This document shows, in pieces, positions 15,405 through 22,795 of a DNA stretch of 47,205 bases. Source of the stretch: Propionibacteriaceae bacterium P6A17 (lineage in GTDB: Bacteria; Actinomycetota; Actinomycetes; Propionibacteriales; Propionibacteriaceae); the NCBI GenBank assembly GCA_000619965.1, contig JHVD01000021.1, positions 1 to 47,205 on the forward strand, in the 5' to 3' direction. How positions within the stretch are numbered: position 1 is the first letter of the stretch; the number at the start of each line of letters is the position of its first letter. The position numbers and the translations under genes were made by a program. The notes under the pieces were generated by a model. That model had not been told where the DNA came from. It did no database searches and was given only the letters and a program-made list of their open reading frames with translations.

Positions 15405-16279
15405 CGGTCTACAACAACACCCTCGACACTTGGTACTCCAACTGCCACTGGGCCATCCAGGAGGTGCTGCGCACCCCGTACGAGAAGGCGTCCGAGTGGC
15501 TCCGCTGGGTGACGGGAGACCCGAACAAGGTGGCCGGCGAGGGGCCCACCTACGAGGCCATCGGCCAGGAGGTGATGCGCCTCGGCACGCAACTGCGCGA
15601 GACCGCGACGGGCATCTCCGGCTGGGAGGGATCGGCGCACGACAACTTCCTCATGACGATGGGCAGGCTCGAGGAGACCGCGTCGAAGATCGCCCCTGCG
15701 ATCCAGCAGACCACGGAAATCCTTCGCGCCGCGGCGGAGACCTCCGTGGAGGCCGCCAACATGATCCTCGACATCATCAAGAGCGTCATCGAGTTCCTGG
15801 TCTCCTCGCTCGCGATCGCGGCGGCGACGTCGCTGTTCACCTTCGGCGCCTCGTTCGGGGCATGGATCGCAGCCAACCTGGCCAAGGGCGCGCACGCGCT
15901 CGCGAAGATCATGCAGGGGCTGACCAAGGTGGCGCAGGTGCTCGAGAAGATCGCCAGCGCGCTGAAGAAGATCGCAGAGCTCATGAAGAAGCTCGCGGAG
16001 CTGCTGAAGACGCTCAAGGAGCTCCTCAAGATGCTCAAGGAGCTGAAGAAGCTCGTCGGGCTGAAGGGCAAGGCGGTCATCGCCGTCGCCAACGGGCTCC
16101 TCACCGCCCCCGTGAAGTTCGGGGCCAACCAGGTGCTGGACGGCGCGACGGCCATCACCGGCGCCGAAGTCAACATGCCCTCGGGGGTGGGCACGGCCAA
16201 GAGCGCGGCAGAGAATGCCTGGGACGCATACTCGGCCTCGGAGCGGGCCGTCGACGCCGCCACCGGGGTGAGCCCGTAG
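15401..16279 (+). CDS. WXG100-like protein with long Lys/Leu amphipathic helix
   Basis: The 292-residue protein has an N-terminal helical domain with the turn motif ISGWEGSAHDNF (WxG) near residue 82, typical of type VII secretion substrates. A hydrophobic stretch (FLVSSLAIAAATSLFTFG, about 129-147) follows, then roughly 50 residues of Lys/Leu-rich amphipathic helix (KKIAELMKKLAELLKTLKE), and a small C-terminal region. The start at 15401 overlaps the previous stop (ATGA), with GGGAAGG about seven bases before. The amphipathic helix could insert into membranes or form a coiled coil. Whether it is an effector or a structural secreted partner cannot be said. Confidence 0.65.
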   Translation: MTVYNNTLDTWYSNCHWAIQEVLRTPYEKASEWLRWVTGDPNKVAGEGPTYEAIGQEVMRLGTQLRETATGISGWEGSAHDNFLMTMGRLEETASKIAPAIQQTTEILRAAAETSVEAANMILDIIKSVIEFLVSSLAIAAATSLFTFGASFGAWIAANLAKGAHALAKIMQGLTKVAQVLEKIASALKKIAELMKKLAELLKTLKELLKMLKELKKLVGLKGKAVIAVANGLLTAPVKFGANQVLDGATAITGAEVNMPSGVGTAKSAAENAWDAYSASERAVDAATGVSP

Positions 16280-16311
16280 CCGCGGCCGAGGGCAGCGAAC
16301 CGCCCATGGTC

Positions 16312-16317
16312 TAGTGT
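16312..16317 (+). promoter_or_regulatory. -10 element TAGTGT, near-leaderless start
   Basis: TAGTGT ends six bases before the ATG at 16324, with no Shine-Dalgarno sequence between them. Confidence 0.5.
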
Positions 16318-16323
16318 CGCCCC

Positions 16324-16884
16324 ATGGAGACGCTGCACACGCCCCGGCTGAAGCTCAGGCCGCCGGACGAGGCCGACGCGGCCTTCGTGATGGGCATGTA
16401 TCGGCGCCACGAGGTCATGCGCTGGATCGGCGACGGCGCCCCGCAACCCACCCACGCGCAGGCCCTGCAGCGCATCGCCCGCTACCGCTCCTACCCCGAG
16501 CCGTTCGGCGGCTGGCTGATCGAGCTGGGCGGCAGGCCGCTCGGCTTCCTGCTGTGCAAGCCGATCCCGTGGTCCCGCGACGCCGACCGTCGCGACGATC
16601 CCCCCGACATCGAGATCGGCTGGCACCTCCACCCCGACGCCTGGGGCATCGGGTACGCGACGGAGGCCGCCCAGGCCGTCATCGAGTACGTCGCCGCGCA
16701 CGGCGTGCGCCGGCTCGTCGCCGTCACCCACCCCGACAACGAGCCCTCCCGGGCCGTCTGCGGCCGGCTCGGGATGCGTTCGATGGGCGCGACGACCGAC
16801 TACTACGACGAGCGCACCATGCTGTTCGAGCGGCTGCTCGTCGCGCCCGACGAGGCCCCCTCAGCCCAGCAGGGCTTCGCGTAG
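16324..16884 (+). CDS. GNAT-family acetyltransferase (RimJ/RimL type)
   Basis: The 186-residue protein opens with TPRLKLRPPDEADA, the start typical of RimJ/RimL acetyltransferases. It contains IEIGWHLHPDAWGIGYATEA, the acetyl-CoA loop, and THPDNEPSRAVCGRLGM, the conserved Asn-Ser helix. It transfers acetyl from acetyl-CoA to an amino group of a protein or small molecule; the substrate is unknown. The gene appears leaderless. Its 3' end overlaps the convergent DUF885 gene by 24 bases. Confidence 0.88.
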   Translation: METLHTPRLKLRPPDEADAAFVMGMYRRHEVMRWIGDGAPQPTHAQALQRIARYRSYPEPFGGWLIELGGRPLGFLLCKPIPWSRDADRRDDPPDIEIGWHLHPDAWGIGYATEAAQAVIEYVAAHGVRRLVAVTHPDNEPSRAVCGRLGMRSMGATTDYYDERTMLFERLLVAPDEAPSAQQGFA

Positions 16885-18516
16885 CACGTCGAGACCGACC
16901 GAGCCGACGTCGAGCGCGCGCCGGTGGAATGCCCTGAGGTCGAACGCCGCACCCTCGCGGGCGCGCACCTCGTCGCGGATCTCCTCCCACAGCCGCTGCC
17001 CGATCTTGTACGACGGCGCCTGCCCGGCCCAGCCGAAGTAGCGGTCGAGTTCGAAGCGCAGGAAGTTGTCCTCCATGCTCGTGTTGGCCTTCAGGAAGTC
17101 CCACGCCCGCTCGTAGCTCCAGCGGCCGCCGTCGGGGTGCGGCAGGTCGAGGTGCACGCCGAGGTCGAGCACGACGCGCGCGGCCCGCAGGCGCTGGCCG
17201 TCGAGCATGCCGAGCATGTCGCCCGGATCGTCGAGGAAGCCCAGATCTCGCATGAGGCGCTCCGCGTACAGCGCCCAGCCCTCGCCGTGGCCGGACACCC
17301 AGCAGAGGTTGCGTCGCCACGTGTTGAGCAGCTCCGAACGGTAGGCGGTCTGCGCGATCTGCAGGTGGTGGCCCGGAACGCCCTCGTGGTAGACGGTGGT
17401 CTTCTCCATCCACGTCGTGAACTCCGTCACCCCCGACGGCACCGCCCACCACATGCGTCCGGGGCGGGAGAAGTCCTCGCTGGGGCCGGTGTAGTAGATG
17501 CCGCCGCTGGCCGTCGGGGCGATACAGCACTCGAGCCTGCGCACCGGGTCGGGAATGTCGAACTGCGTCCCTGCAAGGGCCGCGACCGCCTCGTCGGAGG
17601 TGGCCTGCATCCACTCGCGCAGCGCCTCGACGCCGTGCAGGCGCCGAGCCGGGTCGGCGTCGAGGATGGCGACGGCCTCCTCCAGCGTCGTGCCCGCGCC
17701 GCCAAGCTGCGCGGCGACCGCAGCCTGCTCGTCGACGATGCGCCGCAGCTCCTCCTGCCCCCAGGCGTAGGTCTCGTCGAGGTCGATTCGCGCGCCCAGC
17801 GCCTTGCGGCTCAGCAGCTCGTAGCGCTCCCGGCCCACCCCGTCGGCCTCCTGCCCGGTGGGTGCCAGCTCGCGCAGGGCCTCGGACAGGCGCCCGAACG
17901 CTGCGGCCGCCTCGTCGGCCGCAGCGGCCAACTCGGTGCGCAGCGCAGCCGGGAGGGCGCCGTCGGTGGGGTTGGCGCGGGCAGCGAGCTGCGCCCAGTA
18001 GCCGTTGGGGCCGACGGCGTCGGCCGCCTGGGCCGCGACGATGGCGAACTGGCGCTGCGCGGGCCGGACGGGCGATTGCCGCAGGGAGGCGAGGTGGCCC
18101 TCGGTGGCGGCCGGAACCGCGCGCATGCGGGCCGCGATGCGCTCCCACTGCTCGACGGTGTCCATCGGCATGAGGTCGAAGACGTCGCGGATGGCTTGGA
18201 CGGGGGAGGCGATGTTGTTGAGGTCGCCCAGGGTCTCACCCGACTCCACGAGCTCCACCGCGAGCCCGAGGCGTTCGCGCATGGCGGCGCGGGTGACGCG
18301 ATCGACGTCATCCTCGTCGCCCACGGCGTCGATCTCCAAGAGGGTCTGGCGCGCGGCGTCGGCGAGGGCGGCGTGGCCGTCCGGGGAGAAGTCGTCGAGG
18401 AGGTGGTCGCTGTCGTGGCGGCCGAGCTCGGTGCCGCTGATGGGCGAGAGCGCGAGGACGCGGGCGACGTGGCGCTCGGCGATGGCGTCGAGCGCGGTGG
18501 GCTGGCGGTTCGTCAT
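16861..18516 (-). CDS. DUF885-family metallopeptidase-like protein
   Basis: The 551-residue cytosolic protein has the HExxH-like zinc motif HEGVPGHHLQ near residue 378 and the downstream glutamate segment GHGEGWALYAERLM near 412. These define DUF885 proteins, relatives of M32/M3-like zinc peptidases. Other family blocks are GGIYYTGPSEDFSRPG and the C-terminal YKIGQRLWEEIRDEVR. The catalytic residues look intact. The gene seems leaderless, with TAGGTT six bases before the ATG at 18516. Its 3' end overlaps the GNAT gene. The substrate is unknown; peptide degradation is the reasonable expectation. Confidence 0.88.
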   Translation of the reverse strand: MTNRQPTALDAIAERHVARVLALSPISGTELGRHDSDHLLDDFSPDGHAALADAARQTLLEIDAVGDEDDVDRVTRAAMRERLGLAVELVESGETLGDLNNIASPVQAIRDVFDLMPMDTVEQWERIAARMRAVPAATEGHLASLRQSPVRPAQRQFAIVAAQAADAVGPNGYWAQLAARANPTDGALPAALRTELAAAADEAAAAFGRLSEALRELAPTGQEADGVGRERYELLSRKALGARIDLDETYAWGQEELRRIVDEQAAVAAQLGGAGTTLEEAVAILDADPARRLHGVEALREWMQATSDEAVAALAGTQFDIPDPVRRLECCIAPTASGGIYYTGPSEDFSRPGRMWWAVPSGVTEFTTWMEKTTVYHEGVPGHHLQIAQTAYRSELLNTWRRNLCWVSGHGEGWALYAERLMRDLGFLDDPGDMLGMLDGQRLRAARVVLDLGVHLDLPHPDGGRWSYERAWDFLKANTSMEDNFLRFELDRYFGWAGQAPSYKIGQRLWEEIRDEVRAREGAAFDLRAFHRRALDVGSVGLDVLREALLG

Positions 18517-18522
18517 GGCGCC

Positions 18523-18528
18523 AACCTA
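18523..18528 (-). promoter_or_regulatory. -10 element TAGGTT, near-leaderless start
   Basis: On the minus strand TAGGTT is six bases before the ATG at 18516, without a ribosome binding site. Confidence 0.5.
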
Positions 18529-18558
18529 CCGCGCCCCCCGCGCTGGCGGCGGGGCGGC

Positions 18559-19881
18559 TCAGCCGCGCACGAGGCCCCGGCCGTGGGCCGACTCGAGCGC
18601 GATACCCTCCAGCTCCACCCGGCCGTCGCCGACGACGAGTGCCGCGTCGGAGCCCTCGCCGTGCGCGTGGATGCCACCGACCACCGCGAGACGCTCGACG
18701 GTGCCCCCCACCTCCAGCGTGGTGACGTGGGCGCCGCTGGTGGACAGCCGTCCGCCGATGCGCAGCTCCTCGACGGCGCCGCCCGGCTTCACGCTGAGCG
18801 CGATGGCCTTGAGCGTCATCTGCACGCCCTTGACGAGGCTCAGCCCTTCCCCGCCGCTGGTGGTGACGTCGCCGGCGACGGAGAGCTTCGGCAGCGGCTT
18901 GGAGACCTGGATGCCGATCGAGCCGTCGCCGGTGGTCTCGATGCTGCGGAAGCGCGCCTCGGCGAGGGTGCCGTCGTAGAGGTTGAACCCGCGCGCCCCG
19001 CGGCCGGTGGTGACGATCGGTGCGTCGACGTCGAGCAGCCCGATGCCGCCGAAGTTGGCGAAGCCGATTCCCGACGGGCCGTGCGACGTGACCGGCGCCG
19101 TGACGATCCAGCGCTCGACCTGGCCCCAGTTGTCGAGGACCATGTCGTTCTGCCCGTCGGTGGTGACCGGGCCGGCCGTCGTGACCTGCTCGACGATGCC
19201 CCCGGTGACGACGAAGACCCCGCCGGAGATCAGGTCCGGGGTGGCCTCGGGGATGCCGCCGTCGGTGTGGATCTCGCCGGTGCGCAGCTCGTCGACCCGG
19301 ATGGTGCCGCCGTCGGGCTGGCCCTCCCAGTCGCCGTGGCCGCCGACGAACACCCCGGACCCGCGCACGGGCTCGTCGGCGGTGCCGGCGGAGACGTCGA
19401 GCAGGTGGGCGGTGAGGACGACGTCCGGGCTCGGCTGGCGATTCCACAGCGTGAACGCGCCCTGATGCACTTCGACGCCGTACCCGTGCGGGCGGTGGAA
19501 ACGGCCCCTGACGTCGGCGGCCGCGACGTGGACCCGCTCGGCGTGCACGTGCCCGGCGCGCACGGCGTCCTCGGCGATCAGCGCGATCTGCCCGACGGTG
19601 GTGACGTCGCGCAGCGTGAGCGTGCCCCAGCTCGTGACCGTGGTGTCGGTGACGATGGCCGCCTCGTGCGGGGCGGTGACGACGGTGACGCCGTCGAGGG
19701 TGTTGTCGGAGGTGAGGCGCAGGCCCTTCGCGCCGAAGTGCAGTGTGCCTCCGCGCAGCGTGGTGCCGGGAGGGAGGGTGAGGGCGGGCGAGCCGGCGAT
19801 CTCGCCGTCGATGGTGATGTCGGTGGCGCCGGAAGCCAGGGCCTGGGTGAGCTCGACGGCGGTGCGGACGGTGGTGGTCAT
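18559..19881 (-). CDS. Beta-helix repeat protein, MarR-linked
   Basis: The 440-residue protein lacks a signal peptide and membrane segments. It consists of irregular short strands with Gly/Asp/Asn turns (LTLPPGTTLRGGTLHFGAKG, DNTLDGVTVV), suggesting a right-handed beta-helix like pectate-lyase folds. I see no catalytic motif. Its ATG overlaps the MarR stop by four bases and AAGGAAGG lies just upstream, so it is made with the regulator. Cytosolic beta-helix proteins of this sort are uncharacterised. The stop is followed by only a short gap to the DUF885 start. Confidence 0.7.
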   Translation of the reverse strand: MTTTVRTAVELTQALASGATDITIDGEIAGSPALTLPPGTTLRGGTLHFGAKGLRLTSDNTLDGVTVVTAPHEAAIVTDTTVTSWGTLTLRDVTTVGQIALIAEDAVRAGHVHAERVHVAAADVRGRFHRPHGYGVEVHQGAFTLWNRQPSPDVVLTAHLLDVSAGTADEPVRGSGVFVGGHGDWEGQPDGGTIRVDELRTGEIHTDGGIPEATPDLISGGVFVVTGGIVEQVTTAGPVTTDGQNDMVLDNWGQVERWIVTAPVTSHGPSGIGFANFGGIGLLDVDAPIVTTGRGARGFNLYDGTLAEARFRSIETTGDGSIGIQVSKPLPKLSVAGDVTTSGGEGLSLVKGVQMTLKAIALSVKPGGAVEELRIGGRLSTSGAHVTTLEVGGTVERLAVVGGIHAHGEGSDAALVVGDGRVELEGIALESAHGRGLVRG

Positions 19882-20336
19882 GCGGGGATCCTTCCTTCAG
19901 GCCCGGACGTGGCGGGGCGGGAGCCATGGGTGGCGTGCGCGATCTTGCCGAGGATGGTGCGCAGGGCAGCGGCGTCGTCGGCGTCGAGGGTGGCGAGGCT
20001 CTCGTCGCGGATGGTGGCGACGACGGGGTGCGCCGCCTCGAGGATGGCGCGGCCGCCCGGGGTGAGTGTGAGGAGGCGACGGCGCGCGTCGGATGGGGCC
20101 GGAGTGCGGACGATGAGGCCGCCCCGCTCGAGCCGTGCGGCGAGGTCCGCCATGGTGGTGGGCTCGACGGCCGCGGCCTCGCCGATGGTGTGCTGGTCCG
20201 ATCCGGGCATCTCGTGGACGCTCAGCAGCACCGCGTACTGGACGGGGGTGAGCGAGGGGAGCCGTCGTCGCCACAGCGCGTGGTGGTGCTGCAGCACGCG
20301 TCGCATCAGGTGGAACGTGCCCTCATTGGCCCACAC
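19878..20336 (-). CDS. MarR-family transcriptional regulator
   Basis: The 152-residue protein has the MarR winged-helix layout: a first helix, LTPVQYAVLLSVHEMPGSDQ, then IGEAAAVEPTTMADLAARLERGGLI (recognition helix) and the wing APSDARRRLLTLTPGGRAIL with the diagnostic DxRxxxLxLT. It should bind a palindrome as a dimer and respond to a ligand. I chose the GTG at 20336 because AGAGGAG lies six to eight bases upstream; the ATG at 20381 would sit inside the operator and upstream of the -10. The gene is first in an operon with the beta-helix gene and diverges from the SMR exporters. Confidence 0.88.
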   Translation of the reverse strand: MWANEGTFHLMRRVLQHHHALWRRRLPSLTPVQYAVLLSVHEMPGSDQHTIGEAAAVEPTTMADLAARLERGGLIVRTPAPSDARRRLLTLTPGGRAILEAAHPVVATIRDESLATLDADDAAALRTILGKIAHATHGSRPATSGPEGRIPA

Positions 20337-20363
20337 GGTGGCTCCTCTCGATCGACGATCATG

Positions 20364-20392
20364 AGTATACCAACTATTCAAGTTGATTGAAC
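20364..20392 (-). promoter_or_regulatory. MarR promoter with overlapping palindromic operator
   Basis: The minus-strand -10 TATACT (20369-20364) is followed upstream by the palindrome TCAAGTTGA (20378-20386), within the larger imperfect palindrome CAACT-ATTCA-AGTTG (20371-20385). TTCAA/TTGAA-type sites are typical MarR operators. The site lies between -10 and the expected -35, so autorepression is likely. It is also close enough to affect the divergent SMR promoter (-10 TACACT at 20413-20418). Confidence 0.65.
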
Positions 20393-20436
20393 GACGAAGG
20401 AACCTCGGGCGCTACACTGCCGACGGCGGGACCCGC

Positions 20437-20478
20437 CCCCGACGACGGTTCAGTACCGGGTGACGACAAGACTGGCCA
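20437..20478 (+). promoter_or_regulatory. Guanidine-III (ykkC-III) riboswitch
   Basis: The stretch CCCGACGACGG (20438-20448), then GUACCGGGUGACGACAAGAC and UGG, matches the guanidine-III aptamer, whose hallmarks are ACGA after the first pseudoknot strand, GUACC, and GACAAGAC. The pseudoknot strands are CCCG (20438-20441) and CGGG (20457-20460), where the Thermobifida aptamer as I recall it has CCGG with CCGG, a compensatory change. CAGU (20451-20454) pairs with ACUG (20471-20474). A GGGCGC/GCGCCC hairpin (20493-20508) lies just before the AAGGGAG ribosome site and may be part of the expression platform. It precedes a paired SMR exporter, as expected. Confidence 0.82.
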
Positions 20479-20523
20479 GCGATCCGTTCGATGGGCGCCG
20501 ACGCGCCCGGCAAGGGAGTGGCA

Positions 20524-20838
20524 ATGGACTGGGTGATCCTCGTCGTCGCGGGAGTCCTCGAAGCGGTGTGGGCGACGGCGCTCGGCGCCTCCGACGGGCT
20601 GCGCCGCCCGGTCCCGACGATCATCTTCGGCGTGGCCGCGGTGGCGTCGCTGGTGGGGCTCGGCATCGCGCTCGCCACCCTGCCCACCGGCGTCGCCTAC
20701 GCGGTCTGGACGGCGATCGGGGCGTCGCTGACCGTCGGATGGGGCATGTGGCGCGGGCACGAGCCGGTCTCGCTGGCACGGATCCTGCTCATCCTCGGCA
20801 TCGTCGCCTGCGTCGTCGGACTGAAGGTGACGGCATGA
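20524..20838 (+). CDS. SMR-family exporter subunit, guanidinium (Gdx/SugE) type
   Basis: The 104-residue protein has four transmembrane helices. The key membrane glutamate is in VLEAVWATALGASDG near residue 13, and GVAYAVWTAIGA is the conserved helix-3 packing motif. The WA-x3-AS-x-G pattern after the glutamate matches the Gdx (SugE) subtype, which exchanges guanidinium for protons. AAGGGAG precedes the ATG at 20524. The upstream guanidine-III riboswitch supports this substrate. The next gene encodes a second SMR protein overlapping by four bases, so the functional unit is probably a heterodimer. Confidence 0.88.
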   Translation: MDWVILVVAGVLEAVWATALGASDGLRRPVPTIIFGVAAVASLVGLGIALATLPTGVAYAVWTAIGASLTVGWGMWRGHEPVSLARILLILGIVACVVGLKVTA

Positions 20839-21185
20839 AGTATTGGGTGACACTGCTGGTCAGCGCCGTCCTGGAGGCGGTGTGGGCCAACGCGCTGGCC
20901 GCCTCCGACGGGTTCACCCGGCTCGCGCCCAGCGCGCTGTTCGTCGTCGCCACCATCGCCTCGACGGTGGGCCTCGCCACCGCCATGCGCGGCATCCCGA
21001 CGGGCACGGCCTACGCGGTGTGGACGAGCGTCGGCACCCTGCTCACCGTCGCCTACTCGGTGGCCACGGGGGCGGAGCCGCTCACGTGTGTGAAGGCCGC
21101 GCTGCTGCTCGGTATCGTCGGGTGTGTCGTCGGGCTGAAACTGCTCGACCAACCCCGAAGGGAGCGCCCCAGTGCCGAAGCGTGA
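20835..21185 (+). CDS. SMR-family exporter subunit, second member of the pair
   Basis: The 116-residue four-helix protein keeps the essential glutamate in VLEAVWANALAASDGFTR near residue 14 and the GTAYAVWTSVGT motif. The GFTR segment is a strong mark of the guanidinium-exporter subtype. Its ATG overlaps the stop of the first SMR gene (ATGA). It carries a longer cytosolic C-terminal tail (LLDQPRRERPSAEA) than its partner. Together the two should export guanidinium when the riboswitch is ligand-bound. Confidence 0.88.
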   Translation: MKYWVTLLVSAVLEAVWANALAASDGFTRLAPSALFVVATIASTVGLATAMRGIPTGTAYAVWTSVGTLLTVAYSVATGAEPLTCVKAALLLGIVGCVVGLKLLDQPRRERPSAEA

Positions 21186-21447
21186 GGTCACCGTCTCGCC
21201 CGTCGACGACAACCCGCGGGCCGCATTGTTCGTCACTGACGTGTCGCACTTGCAGACCGGGGAGGTGGCGCACGCGCCGGGCACCGTCGGGCCGCTCATG
21301 CAGTACGGAGTGCTCACGCGGGTGTGCGTCGAGCCGCGGGGCGTCGTCGTCGAACTCGCCTGGCCCCACACGTGGACCGATCACGGCCCGCGCATCCGCG
21401 ACGCGGTGCGGCTCGCCGTGGATCTGGAGGGCTGGCAGTACCGCTGA
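21172..21447 (+). CDS. Small hypothetical protein in the SMR operon
   Basis: This 91-residue soluble protein is not recognised. The start is GTG at 21172, inside the last codons of the second SMR gene, with AAGGGAG (about 21158-21164) upstream, so it is translated as part of the exporter operon. It has a central strand-rich part (LTRVCVEPRGVVVELAW) and a short final helix (IRDAVRLAVDLEGW). It should be induced together with the exporters by guanidine, if the riboswitch works as predicted. Confidence 0.65.
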   Translation: MPKREVTVSPVDDNPRAALFVTDVSHLQTGEVAHAPGTVGPLMQYGVLTRVCVEPRGVVVELAWPHTWTDHGPRIRDAVRLAVDLEGWQYR

Positions 21448-21468
21448 GCAGGGCCCGCGGCGCGCGCC

Positions 21469-22689
21469 TCACTTGGCCGCGCGCGCAGGACCGGCCGAGC
21501 GCGTGGGGGCCGGCGCGGCCGGGCCGACGGTCATGGCCGCGATGGCCGTGGTGATGGGCACCGACAGGATCAGCCCGATCGCCGAACCCAGCGTCCGCAC
21601 GATCTCGCTGGCGAACAGCTCCCGGTTCAACACCTCCACCAGCGACCCGGAGGTGAGGTAGACGAGCATCGTCACCACGAGCGCGGAGCCCGCGTAGGCG
21701 AACACGATCGTGTAGATCGTCGACGCGATGTGGTCGCGCCCGATGCGCATACCGGAGGCGAAGATGTCGCGACGACGCATCTCCGGCGCCGCCGCCCGCA
21801 GCTCGAACACGGCCGAGGCCTGGGTGATCGTCGTGTCGTTGAGGACGCCGATGCCGCCGATGATGATGGCCGCGACGAGCAGGTCGCGGAAGTTGAGGCC
21901 CGGGGCGAGGTTGAGCAGGTCCCACTCGTTCTCCTCGGCGAAGCCGGTGAGGCGCGCGACGTAGACGCTCGCCGCGCCGAGGGCGGCAGTCACGGCGAGC
22001 CCGAGCAGCGTGCCTGCGAGCGCGGTGGAGGTGCGGATGGAGATGCCGTGGGCGACGTAGAGCACCACGAACATGATCGCCGTCGAGCCCACCAGCGCGA
22101 CGAGCATCCCCGGCTTGCCCAGCAACAGGCCGGGGATGATGAACGCGAACAGGACCCCGCCGGCGACGGCCAGGCCCGCGATGGCCAGGAGCCCCTTCCA
22201 GCGCGCCACCGCGACGACCACCAGCACGAACAGCAGGCCCAGCACGACGAACACCGGCGTGCGGTCGATGCCCTGGTAGCTGTAGAGGGGCCCGTCGGGG
22301 GTGTCGATGCGCGACACCTCGACCCGATCCCCCGGGACGAGCCCCGCCTGCGAGGGCGGGCCGGAGGCCTCGATGCGCTGCTGCGTGCCCGCGTCGGGGC
22401 CGTCCTCGACGCTGATCGTGAGGGTGATGCACGACAGTCGCCCGACGCCCGGGTCGAACTGCTCCGAGCAGGCCTCCTCGACGCCGTCGACGATGGCGGT
22501 CGCCGTCTGGACCCCCTCGACCTGCTCGACCCGGTGGATGCCCGTCGCCACCTCCGCCTTCGACGGCCACAGCCAGATCATGCCTGCGATCGTCAGCACG
22601 GCCAGGACGGTGAGGAACCCCACGAGCACGCGCTTGGCCACGGTGCCGACCTCGACGTGCACGTCCGAGTGGCTGTGTGAATGACCCAT
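21469..22689 (-). CDS. YibE/F-family membrane protein with His-rich N-terminus
   Basis: The 406-residue protein begins MGHSHSHSDVHVEV, a histidine-rich potential metal site. One membrane segment is followed by an extracytosolic domain of about 100 residues (ATGIHRVEQVEGVQ to GDRVEVSR) and then about seven more membrane segments. LNDTTITQASAVFELR and GRDHIASTIYTIVFAYAG are hallmark blocks of the YibE/F family, whose function is unknown. I start at 22689; TAGGCT seven bases upstream suggests a leaderless message. It converges on the SMR operon. Confidence 0.85.
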   Translation of the reverse strand: MGHSHSHSDVHVEVGTVAKRVLVGFLTVLAVLTIAGMIWLWPSKAEVATGIHRVEQVEGVQTATAIVDGVEEACSEQFDPGVGRLSCITLTISVEDGPDAGTQQRIEASGPPSQAGLVPGDRVEVSRIDTPDGPLYSYQGIDRTPVFVVLGLLFVLVVVAVARWKGLLAIAGLAVAGGVLFAFIIPGLLLGKPGMLVALVGSTAIMFVVLYVAHGISIRTSTALAGTLLGLAVTAALGAASVYVARLTGFAEENEWDLLNLAPGLNFRDLLVAAIIIGGIGVLNDTTITQASAVFELRAAAPEMRRRDIFASGMRIGRDHIASTIYTIVFAYAGSALVVTMLVYLTSGSLVEVLNRELFASEIVRTLGSAIGLILSVPITTAIAAMTVGPAAPAPTRSAGPARAAK

Positions 22690-22696
22690 GCCGGGA

Positions 22697-22702
22697 AGCC
22701 TA
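22697..22702 (-). promoter_or_regulatory. -10 element TAGGCT, near-leaderless start
   Basis: On the minus strand TAGGCT lies seven bases before the YibE/F start codon at 22689, with no clear ribosome site. Confidence 0.45.
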
Positions 22703-22782
22703 CCCAGCCCGTCGCGAGCGGCGGGTGTGGTCGTCGCGACGGAGTTCGTCTCGCCCTCGTCCAGCTCGGGTGCTCGTCGGGG

Positions 22783-22788
22783 CATACT
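22783..22788 (+). promoter_or_regulatory. -10 element CATACT, near-leaderless start
   Basis: CATACT is seven bases upstream of the rhomboid ATG at 22796. The intervening bases are G-rich but too close to act as a normal ribosome site. Confidence 0.45.
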
Positions 22789-22795
22789 GGGGGCG

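Noticed and set aside
16924-20364. 1146-codon plus-strand frame
   Set aside because: It is antisense to the DUF885, beta-helix and MarR genes, all of which have recognisable motifs. Its translation is Arg/Ala/Val-rich without domains.
20491-20523. Earlier start of the first SMR protein (MGADAPGKGVA)
   Set aside because: It lies before the ribosome site and overlaps a hairpin. The ATG at 20524 gives a normal SMR N-terminus.
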